Origin: Chrysoperla carnea
Lineage: Eukaryota > Arthropoda > Insecta > Neuroptera > Chrysopidae
Reading direction: 5' to 3'
DNA length: 64,000 bases
NCBI RefSeq assembly: GCF_905475395.1
Contig: NC_058338.1
Coordinates: 36,772,935-36,836,934, forward strand
The position numbers and the translations under genes were made by a program. Shown here in pieces: positions 45,801 to 57,800 of the stretch (positions within the stretch are counted from its first letter, which is position 1; each line of letters opens with the position of its first letter). The notes beneath the pieces are model-generated. The model made no database searches and had not been told where the DNA came from. It worked only from the letters and a program-made list of their open reading frames with translations.

Positions 45801-48800
45801 AACGGAAATATTAGCTTAGGTATTATTTCGTATCCGATTCGAAATTGAAAAGAACCCATTAAAATTTTTGTGGTCATGAGAACTGGATAATCCATGCGCA
45901 TTTTCAATAAAAAAAAAATTTTTAAGAATTTTGACCGAAAGAATGTATATCAATCAATGTAAACATTGATAAAAACAAATTCAGCATATTCAGAGTATTA
46001 AAACCATTAACTCGATTTAGTTTATAATTTTAATCAAACAATTTGGATTACTAAGTATTTAACAAAATTTTATGTGAACAAAATTTAATAGCATTTTCCG
46101 GATGCTTCTAAATGTTATTTTGAAAATTGTAGTTTTTTTTTTTAAACTTAATAAGATCTATAAATATTTTCTTTTATAATTATTATTCATATCAATTAAT
46201 TATTCTAAAATAGAAAATATTTCATGATTAATATTTTTCAGCCTAAATTAAGAAAATTGATTATAATTTTATTTCTATAAATAATGTAAACTTTGCACTT
46301 AAAAAATGATAATTTTTTTGTATGAACTAATTTTTATAAATTTTATTAGACCACGAGACAAGGAGCACTATTGTACACGAGAAATTATTGTGATAAATTT
46401 TTTTAATTAACATTGCAGACGTCGGAATGTCTGCAAATTTACACTACACAATAAAGCATACATTTTTTAATCTTGTTTTGATTAAGCAATAGTATTCAAA
46501 TCCAAGCTAAGTCCTGATTCATTGAATGCTAAATACAATATAAACGGGGCAGGGAAAAAAGTTTTTTTTTAACTCAAAATATGAAGAAAAAAAAATTATT
46601 AACAATTTCTCATCATTTGAGTAAAATCGGTAAAAAAAAATACGGATGGCTTCGTTATATTTCGGTTTTCTACGTGTCTACACTGTGCTTTCAATGGCAG
46701 ATGATAGATAATATTAGTCAAATTAGAAATTTCTATATTAAGCAAAGTTGTAAAAAATAAAATTTAGTACGATTAATAGTCGAAGCGTTTTTTCTCTTAG
46801 TCTATGTAGAAAAATTTAATTTATAGGATATACTGTAGTAAATTCTATTTTCTACAATTAATCGACAAATTTTTGAATTCATAAGCAATAATTAACGAAG
46901 TCGTATCTCTTTAACGTTACATCGGATTCGAATAGCACAAAGGAAATTTTTGGATGGAAATTCGATGTAGAATTGTTATCCTTCTTTTGCCTGTACTTAC
47001 GTTAAGACATCCTGTATACTCACAACTTTATACACATGCATGAATCATGGATCGATGCACATACAGTCAAAACATTTTATTTATACATAAAGTATATTTA
47101 TTATTTTTATTTTTATTGTGATTGAATATTTATAAAATTTATCAATAATCAATTTAAGAATTATAATTATTAAAAATTCGTACAATTACGACCTTCTAGA
47201 AAATAAATATTTTTTAAGAGATTAGCAAAAATATAAATACTGAAGAGAAGAATATAATTTATGTAAATCAGAGTAGCATGTGGTGAATATAATTGATCAT
47301 TAACTTTGTTTCCCAATTATAAGTACCTTTAAATATAGAAGTAAATATACTTAACTAAAGTATTAAAGGAACAAAATTTTACCAAAACTTCAAATAGCTC
47401 TATCTATCTCTGTGAAAAATTAACGAATTCGGGATCTCTGTTATATAACTTAATTTTAATAGCTTATATTTTTACCCTTTCAACCCTCGATGCAAAATGG
47501 CAGGGAGTTATTGAAATTTTTGAGAAATAAATTCCAAAATTAGAAAGTAAAAGATTTTAGATAACTTCTTTATTAAATAGATAAAACGATTAATATATGG
47601 AAAAATACGGTTTTGTTTTAAAAACGAAAAGTGCGGGAGTGATAAAAGTTTTTACAAAACGATATACCCGGGCTTCAAAAAAGTTTTAGAATGGTATGAA
47701 AAAAATGGCGGTGCGATGATTATTTCAAAAAATACAGGATTTTAAATCCATAAGTGTCAATTCTGCTTAGAAAGCGAATATCTTGGTCCAAAAAATCTTA
47801 TACGAGAATTTTGTATAGCTCATTTTCAAGAAAAATAAACAAGCTTTCGAGTGTTTTTTAAAAATTCGATGATTTTTCTCAGAATACAGTTGTTTGAAAT
47901 TTAGGTAAAATTTTGTTCCTTTAATACTTTGGTTGAGTATAGAAGAAGTATAGATATTTCAATATTTCTGTGTAGAGAAAAGATTCATTTTGAGAAATAT
48001 TTATGTAGAGTTCTATCAAACCAAAGTGACATTGCGAAAGAGATATATATGTATGTGCACTCATATCTATACTCTCTCTTGCTCAGTGCCAGTTTGTTTT
48101 GATTGAATTATTTGTCATATTTTTATACATGACCTTATATATGTACACATGATTTAATAAAGACATCGTAATTATTAGTTTTAGAATCATTAAATAAATA
48201 ATAAATGAATACTCAAAATGTATGATTCTCCACTGGTTAAAAATGCATTTTCATAGCTACGAAAATAAATTAAAATGGCAACATAATTTCTTAATAGGAC
48301 ACAAAATTATAACTAAACTCAATGTAAGAGACAAGCATAAAGTTTTTTAAACAAATATAAATATTCTATATTCTATCTCATTTTAGTATAAAGCGCTAAT
48401 CTCAATACTAAAGTTTATGTTAGTTTTTTTAAATTCTATATTCAAAGCGTTATCTCAACAGTTTTCTTATCAAAAAGTATTTTCATTTCTATCACGAGAT
48501 CCGCAGTTTGGATAACTGGTAGCAAAAATATTTTGAACTATTTCAAACTTTTAAACTGAACGCTTCCAAAATACTTTTGGAATTTATATTTTTAAATTTG
48601 CATGGATACCTAATGAAATTTTAACCACATATTCTTTGAATAAAAGTACCGGACAAATTATATATAATATCACGTAGCTCTGTTGATAAAATGGTTCCGC
48701 CTGAATAGTAAAAATATTCGTGGATTAAATTCCGGCATGAAGAGTATTTTTTTTTAAATTAAAAATATTTCGACATAATTTATCTAAATAGCGTACACGT

Positions 48801-51800
48801 AGCCTTTCAAATCAAACTTTTTGTAGCAGAATTGATGAATTTTTCAATATTAATTACATCGCGTTGTCCAGCGTGGCTGCGGTTATTCTTTAACTTCAAA
48901 ATGTTCGAAACATTGTTCTCCTCTCCCCAGCAAGCATTCTCTCAATAAAAAAATTTATTAAAAAAATTAGATTTCTCTGAATGCATACCGACAGATGATC
49001 TTTAACATTTGACAAGCAACATATTTCAACCTACATTAAATAATTATAATAACAAAATAATAAGGAACTCTCTATTATTGAATTTTTTACAAACATGTTT
49101 ACAATTACGAGTCATTGTCTTCATATAAGAGATTTTGATATTTACAAATTATTATTTTATCAATAATATTATCTTTACATGTATTTAACAGATGCGGATT
49201 AAAGAAATAATGTAAAGTTTCTTTTAAGAATTAGAGAGATTTAAGAATTTATTAAGTTGTTAACAAAAAAATAATAAATTTTTATATTTTATTTCAATTC
49301 TTTACCGTAGGCCGCTAAAAATAACTGAAAAAAGCGATTTCATGGACTTTTTCAAAGGTAAAAAAAAATTAAAAACTATTTTTCATAAAATTAATTGTTT
49401 CCGAGATATTGGCCAAAAATCGTTTTTTTTTATGTATATTTAGCGTTAATTATCGCAACCCCAGCACTTTCGAGACTGCGCGTTAGTATTGTCTTATTTT
49501 TCTGTTGTTTAGTTTTTTATAAATGTTTGTTAAAATTAAATACGATTAAATAGCGTTATACAGTCCGTAGAAATTGACGCCTGTGCCAATAGCTCTATTT
49601 AAGAAAATGGTTTATTAAAACACACATGGAAAACGTGCGTTAGTTTTGACGCACATGTAACTCCAGTAGCTTTCGTTTTGTTTCATTTTGCCATATCTTA
49701 TGCCCTTCAACCTTGTTTGTATGTGATTTTCTTAAACAATTACATTTATTATATGCATATTAATTGATAGTTTCTTATTGTACCGACAATGAAGACAATC
49801 AAATATTCAATGAATGAAGCTCATATAATGTTTTCTCCAGGCCGCGGCACACATTCGTTTTTCAGACATTTTATTTGTGGCACACCTTGAGTTTGATATT
49901 TCGCTCAATTTTGAGTTAAATCGGCAAACTACTTCATATTCACTCCTGTAGTTTATCGTTAGTCGATTTTTTTTTTGACGAATCGTCCGATGCACATAAA
50001 TCCAGTTAGATGGTCGAGTTTCGGCTTCTGTGTAATTGTTTCGTTTCTTTCTATTTGTTTAAATGAAAATACGTAACGTGCGTTTTCCATTGAAGTGTGC
50101 CCTTATATGTTAAGTGGTATAATATGTTGAGATAGCAAAAATTATTAAAATTATTATGTATGAGGGACTTATAAAAAGCACCAAAAGCTAAAAACAAATG
50201 TAAAAGTTAGATTTCGTAATAAAAATGTGAGGTGCTTGTGTGTTCTCTATACACATAATAAATAGAATAAAATACACGAAGAGGTAACATATAATTTTAG
50301 TCACTCACATAGAACAGGAGTGACGGAGTTGGTTACGTTCTAGATCGAACATCAAGAGAGCCGGAATTCGAGTCCCGGTTTCTGTGTTTCTTTAAATAAA
50401 TTCTTTAAAGCGAAATTTACATGTTTAAAGCAATTTAATAAAATGACCTTCTTGTTCCAAATAAATTTTTTATTCATATTATTCTCTCCATTTAAAAACT
50501 GTAATCATTAAATTATTTGAAAATAAAAAAACGTAAATAAATCATACTTAATCATATCAATAAATTCATAATTCGAAAATATGTGTATGTACACATTTAC
50601 CGAATGTATCGGAAATAATGCTAATAGATATTATACAGGGTTGATTACGATATACGACACGGAAAATTATGGCTAACCGGATTGATTTTAACAAAAATTT
50701 CTTTCAAGACTAGATGGTGGGTTATTGACAATACATTTTAAGTTGTATTTTAAAAAAAAATGGATCACCCTGTTTATTATTTCATTTTCAGATTCTTTGA
50801 TCAAAATAAAGGTATTTTTCATTAAGGTTTACCTAACTTTAACTTCACGGTTTTCGAAATATTCTGTATTTTCTGAAATTATAGTAGCAATTTTAACGTA
50901 TAATTTTTCAATACTTATATTAGTTTTTCAAATCAAATTTAACTTAGAGTCAACTAATCGATTGAGTTTCTCTTCGCAACTATAAATAATTGAATTGTGT
51001 ATAAAGGTTGTCACAAAATTATGACATAAAAAACTTGTAAAGAATTACAAATTTTAAACGATAATAACTTGTTTAACTTAAATACAACACATGGTTTAGT
51101 TAAATACAACTGTCCTATAGCTAACTGTGTACGTTTTCATGAAAAACGCACATTTTTAGATTCGAACTGCATGTAGATATTTAAGCCATAATTTATATCT
51201 GTGACATTCTGTACATATTTATAGTTTGCTATCATACAAAAGTCAAATTATATTTACATTATTGATAAACTTTATACAAATATATGACGTCACAAATTCG
51301 TCTAAGAGTGTAAAGATAGATTTCTAACCTTTACCCTTAAACATGTATCAAATAATAATTATTATGGGACGATCGATTCATATAATAATTATAATAAAAT
51401 TACTTCTATTTTCAAAACTTTTATAAAATGCTACGGAATGGTAAACGACCTATGACTAAATTCATTTTAATTTACACCCTAGAAAGCAAGATATATTTAA
51501 ATAAGTACAATCAAATCACATGCTTAAATTATACTTGGCACTTAAAATAAATGAAATTATTTTATACCATAACACAATGCCAATGCCGTTAAATGTATTG
51601 TATCGCTGTCATCTTATAAAATTTGCAGTAAATCATAACATATTTAAAATATGACTAATTTTCTATTGTTTACATGTAAATGATATAGTAAATGCCCAAT
51701 TATAATTATTGACAAATGAAATTTACAAAATTTAAAATACCCCCCAAAAATTTTTCGTGTACAGAACTTCAGAAAACTACTTTTTCAATTATTAAAAGAG

Positions 51801-54800
51801 TAACAATGCGTTGTGAGACAGCAAGGAGACATTTTGAACTAAAATTTTAATTACATTTGTTTTAATATTAAAATATAAGAGAAGTATCGCAAATGGGTCC
51901 GTAGCACCTAGACCAAGATGTCTTCTGAGTCCTACATTTGTGTTAGAATTAAAAAAATTTTTAATTAATAAAAGAATAAACAACTTTACTCAAAAATTTC
52001 TTTATATAACTAACTATTGGGTTTTGGGCAAAAATATACAAAGCATTTTCGTTTTAAATTGTCAAAAAATACGCTTTTAAACTATGGCCATCGAGTCATG
52101 GGACATCCAGTATAATAGTACGTATCTTAAAAAAAAAAAAACATTGTCTATAGATGGACTGTCTATACTAACCGAGCAATAATTCAGCTAAACGCAACCA
52201 TTGCAATATAAAAGTTTGCGCGCAAGAAAAATATATTAGTGATATTGCACTCAAAAATATTTTTTTTGAATCAAAATAACTTTAATGTTTTTGTTTACTT
52301 TTAAGATTTTATAGAAAAATGTAATTGGAGTTCAAGGTAGAAATGGAGTTCAAGAGAATTTTCATGATTAAACTACTTAATAACACGAAAATATTTTGTA
52401 GATGTAGCAGATTTTTGCATAATTAAGTATCATCTGTTTACAGCCTGTAAAAGTTATGATTTCAATATGTAATTTTAATACAATACTTTTTAGAGTAGGT
52501 GTGTACATAGTTGTCAATAGTCTCACATTGTTCGAATCAGCAAACGCCTTCTATTTCACAAAAATAAATTTGGGGGAGGTTATTTTTTTAAATTCAATTT
52601 TTTTTTTTGTATTCTTGAAGAAATTATGAATGATTGGAGCTAATTGCTAAAATTGATGGGATGCAGAACGTCGAAAAATTGTATTAAAAAAATAGAAATA
52701 TTTATATTAAACTAAAATGTAACAAATATTGATAGTTTTCGCTAAATTACTTATATTCCACCTTTACCTATATTGTTGAATATAAAAAAAGGGATGTTCC
52801 GATTTAAATTTTCAAGAAATTAGTCAAGTTTTTAATCCACGAACCAAAAAGAGAGGAGTTATAAGTTTGGCCTCTATGTGTGTCTGTGGCATCGTTGTTC
52901 CTGAACCGATAAACCGATTAAAAATTTTTTTTAAAGGTAATGTAATGGTGAGTATTCTTAGCTATGGCTCAAGTGCGAATTAAGGGTTCCGCATCCAGAA
53001 CAACTAAAAAAGAGACGATGATCTTCAAAATCGGTTCAGTTTGGAGAAGGCTATAAGGAAAAGTATAATTTAATGGAGAGTGTTCTTATCTATGTTTCAA
53101 GTGCGAGTTAAGGGTTCCATACTCGAAAAATTTGTCGGGGGCTTTTTAAATTTTGTAATATTAACTTGTTTTTATTAATCAAATATAGAATGCTTTGCAA
53201 AAAAAGAACCAAACTTGAGGGCAAAATTTTAAAGCTTTAGTTAGCTCAATTAGAATTAATCGAAAATATTACTTACTACAAAAGGACCTCGCAATATGAG
53301 ATAGAAAAATGGATTTCTATAAAAATTTGTTTAACTTACCCTAAAATGATCTTTGAATCATTCTGATCAAAAGCTCTCACGGTCACAAAAATTTTTTAAC
53401 GAGTAGTTTTCGAGCTACGCACAATCAAAGCTACACATACATTATAGTTATATAGCCCCTAGCTCGAAAACTACTCGTTTAAGTTTTGTGGCCGAGAAAG
53501 TTTTTGATCAAAAGTTTATATGTAGAAAGAAATTTTCCTAGTCATATACTAAAACTATTATATATTCGTAGATTTGATCGACCGTAGCTCGAAAACTACA
53601 CGTTAAAAATTATTATGACCGTGAGAGCTCTTGATCAGAATGATCCAAAGAACATTTTAGGATGGGTTAGAAAAAATTTCACAGAAAGCCATTTTCCCAT
53701 CTAATATTGCGGGGTCCTTTGTAGCAAACAAAGCAAATTAAATAAAAATTTTAAAAAGTACTAATTCTTTAGAATTTATTTATCTTGTATAGCTTTACCA
53801 GAATTTATCATACAAATTTATCATCCAAGAAATAATAATATTGCCATTTCGAGGTAATTAAAAACGATAATACTTATGATGAAATCCGTGAAACACAGCT
53901 TGCAAATGTAGACGGAAAAATTGATAAGCAATATTAATATCATTTTGAGCATGCTTTAATCATGTGAACATTATTAGTAAGATGCTGAGAGACACGATGT
54001 TTTTACTATAATTATCATGATTTATTTTTATAACCTTAGGTATGCAAAAATATTGACAAAATTTTTTATTTTAAAACACTAAATTTGTTTCTGACGTAAA
54101 TGATTGATATGAAAATAAAATTTAATTAAAAATTTATCAATTGATGGTAGTTTTTGATTAAATCTGCCCATTTTTAAATATAAAAAATTCAAAGAAATTA
54201 TCTACAAATTCAAAACAATATTTAACCTTTAATGGCCCACTAAAATAATTACGCCAGAAAATGGAGAAATTAGTTAATTTCAACACGTTCACTTTCAAAC
54301 ATATATTGTGTCATGCCAAAGAATAGGAATAATGATTAAATTTTTAAAAGTACGCAAAATATAAACGTTTAAAACTCCTAATTAAACAAAGAGGGAGATA
54401 CTTAAAAAGTGACGTTATTTATCGTCAAAGAGATTACAAATAAAACTGGCTTTTATAAAAAAGAGGCGGGCAACAATATTTGAATGCTTATAACTTCTTC
54501 GTTTTTTAATCAATTTTAATTAAACGTCCAAATTTTGTAATGGTATCAAGTCTACTCTTACATAAGGATAATGTGGCAAATTCGATATCAGTCATCAATT
54601 CAATTGATCTATCAAAAATCCTATCACGACGTTACTCTCGATTATTGGAATTCCTATTAACTTTGCGTCGAAGATGGCTTTGCTCAAAAGGCTATTTTTT
54701 TTTTTTTTTAGTTTCATTAGTCTCAGACCTATTCATATGAAACAAAACTATTAAAATTTTTCGGGTTATTTAGAATACCTTAATGAGAAATCACTAATAG

Positions 54801-57800
54801 TGGTTCATTTACCGAAATACACGATTTGAGTCTAACAAAATCGCTCCCAAGTGTATGATTCAAATTCTCATAATTTTCGCAGTTACTTAATTGTAAATTT
54901 CAAAAGATAGTTGATAAAACTACTAAAATTTTTTTAAGATAAATTTCAATTTCCTTGAATTTAGGTTTTTAATTTCTTTGGGGTTTTGGTTTAAATTACG
55001 ATTACATTACAATTTAATATAAGAAAATTTCAAAAAAAAGTGGCATTTTGGTAGTGAATAAATAAATTAAACAATTGCATTTAAAAATTATGTATCAGCT
55101 GCACGAACCTTTTCTAAGATTCAAACGAAACCAGGCAAATTAAATCGCGATTACAGCTAATTTTCATATAACAATGTGGGATTGTTTTTACCTAATGATG
55201 ACATTTTTACAGACAATTGTTGCTATGCGAGCCTATAATATTAAACAATAATTACGATATATTATTTTTTTCAAAAGTGTTACAAAATTTTGTTTATAAA
55301 AAAAAAATAGTTTGTATCGTTTTGTATAACTAGTTTTGTTTTCATGTGCCTATCTACAGATTTTTTCCTTGAAATTATTGTATTTTAATGATACAAAAGA
55401 CTAGCTTTTTCTAATCACAAAAAATGACAATCAAAAATAATTTTTTAAATATAATCATCAAATCAGCTCATAATACCCTCGGTTTTCTAGACAATAATAT
55501 GTCACACTAGCGCACTCTCATAGTCTGCGGTAGTAGCTGGACATCAAATCAACCAGTATTAAACCAACTAAAATAGTTATTAATGCTACAAGTGGGATAA
55601 CTAGCAAATAATCTGACAGTCGTGGTGTTGCGGCATGAGCGTAAGGTTATGAGACATTCTTATGAAGACGAGTGTGGTAGATGTCGCTACGAGCCGTAGG
55701 CGAGTTGCGACAACCACACGAGTCTTCATAAGAATGTCTCATAACCTTAGAGCGAATGCCGTAATCACGACTGTCATATTTGCTAGTTATTCCGCAAGTA
55801 GCATTCAATACTTTTTACAACAATCGCTCGGGAAGTTGACTTTGAGAGAAATTTATCAATTTGAGAAATGATTTATTTACTTATTTTAAATTTAAATTTT
55901 ATTGCATACAAATTTTTATTGCTCGTTCATTTTAATTTCAATTTTTAATTTTGTTTTTTTGTATGTAACACTCGCGTTTGACACAATCAGTGTGGTAACT
56001 TTAATAAATGAGGGTTAAGATTGATTACTTATTTTTTTTTAGTACAGATGGCGCGTCAGTAGTACATACAATTATGTAGTCTATAACCGAACATGTGCGT
56101 TTATGAAACACCTATAACCGAACATGTGCGTTTATGAAACACATATAGTTAAGTATGCGATTATTGTGTATTTTGAAGGTGACATACAGCGCTCGAAAAG
56201 TCTACTTCCCGAGTGAGCGTTGTAAAAATATATATAACCAAATAAAGTCAGAGAGCGCTAGCTACTCTGACATACTCTTTGGCTCAACTTCAAGCAGTTA
56301 TGAATAGGTAATAACGGCTAAGAGATCATATTATTACCAAAGAAATCTTAATAATATTATTGCTTTTTTTTTTTAAATCTCAGTTTTAAAGTTTTACGAT
56401 CTGTTTCATTATTTTGTTTCAATTTCTAGATCGATTTGTGTATTATAAAAACATTTATTTCGACAATAATGTAGCCCCATTATCGATATGAAAAAGCTAA
56501 TCGTAATTATTTTTCGGAAATTCCCTGATTTTATGACTTTTGTTTGGTGAATATGAGTGACAAATTAGCAAAGAACAAGTTATAAATTTTGTTGTGTCGA
56601 ATTTGGCTTTAGAAATTGCTCCTTCATATCAGGTTTTCGATATATGTGGGCCTATCTCTATATGGGAAAAAACATTTTCCCCTATATTACGTAATGTTAC
56701 AGTGAAGTGTTCTTAATAAAAATATGGAATTTGTATCACTTGTATTCGCTCCTCCAAGATACCATAGAGCATTGTAATGCCGGTTAAAGATTAAGACCAA
56801 AACCAAGACTACAAGACCGAGACTAATTTTCCTATTAAATCAAAATTGAAAATACATACCGTTTTAGTAGGTGTTTCAGAATAATAATTTTCTCCTTTAA
56901 GATTTGCTAATCTTCGGCGAATTTCAGCTTCTGTTTGTGGCGGAGGCGAACATCGTTCAGCACGCAATCTTGCTAATCGATCTGCAATTCGTTGATCTTC
57001 TTCACTTAACCCCGAACGTAATTGTTGAATACGATCGTGCCTGTATATTGTGATAGGAGGTGGTGCTGGATTATCTAAATTTTCTAAACGACTGTAATCA
57101 ATAAAATAAATATTTAATATCTTGGCTATGCATGATGTCACGCAAGGAAGTGCAAACACTATTTTTGTTACTTCAGTATTTTAATCAACTGAAATTATAT
57201 CAGAATAAATAAAACATATGTAGGGTAAGTAATTTTATCACAAAAATTCGGTCATAACAAAAAATGTTCCCCCATTCATAATTCTGGGTAGGCACAGTCG
57301 CAGAATGCTACCGGAATCGATTTTTAAAAAATTCAGTAGGCGTTTAAATTTAGTACTTAATTTGATGGAAGTACAAAACCGTATCCTAATTAAAACCGTA
57401 ACCGCGAATTTGCATTTTTTATGATCCGGCACATCACTGTAAAAAATACACTCTATTGACATTGCCCGCGCTAAGGTAATTTTGCGATTTATGAGGCTGC
57501 GGCTTGCAGAAATCGTCAGATTATATGTTTTTCGTGTTCCTTGAATTTTCCTTTCAAAATAAAAACAAAATTGACTGCGCTCGAGTTATTACAGATACCT
57601 TTTTTTTATTTGCATCTTTGTAAGCCTCCTATTTCCTTGCGTACGCTTAAATCGTCACATTATTGAATATAATTAGCACTCTTCAGGATGCTTAGGTTAG
57701 GTTAGATTATATTGCCTGCCCACGAAGGTCACGAAAGTCACATATATGTGTTTTACCACATTTTCCTCTGATAATTTCATCAGCTCTTTAATTATTTTAA

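Larger units (their letters stand above)
38764..56859. other. ANCHR intron 3 (18 kb)
   Basis: Phase-0 intron between exons 3 and 4. Filled with family B and C repeats, inverted-repeat elements (47346-47941, 53273-53728, 55574-55810) and a tRNA-like relic (50320-50392). Minus-strand open frames at 39971-40300, 40356-40538 and 49807-49995 were not identified. An extra, unrecognised ANCHR exon cannot be excluded. Confidence 0.65.

Noticed and set aside
48677-48743. tRNA-like stretch GCTCTGTTGATAAAATGGTT
   Set aside because: A-box-like start only; the B-box position (GGATTAAATTCCGG) departs too far from GGTTCGANTCC.
49807-49995. 62-codon minus-strand open frame (RCATNKMSEKRMCAAAWRKH)
   Set aside because: Somewhat protein-like, but no family recognised and no supporting exons; left as unidentified.
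57686-57701. TTAGGTTAGGTTAG as insect telomere repeat
   Set aside because: Only two to three units inside a gene intron; better explained as part of a dispersed repeat.
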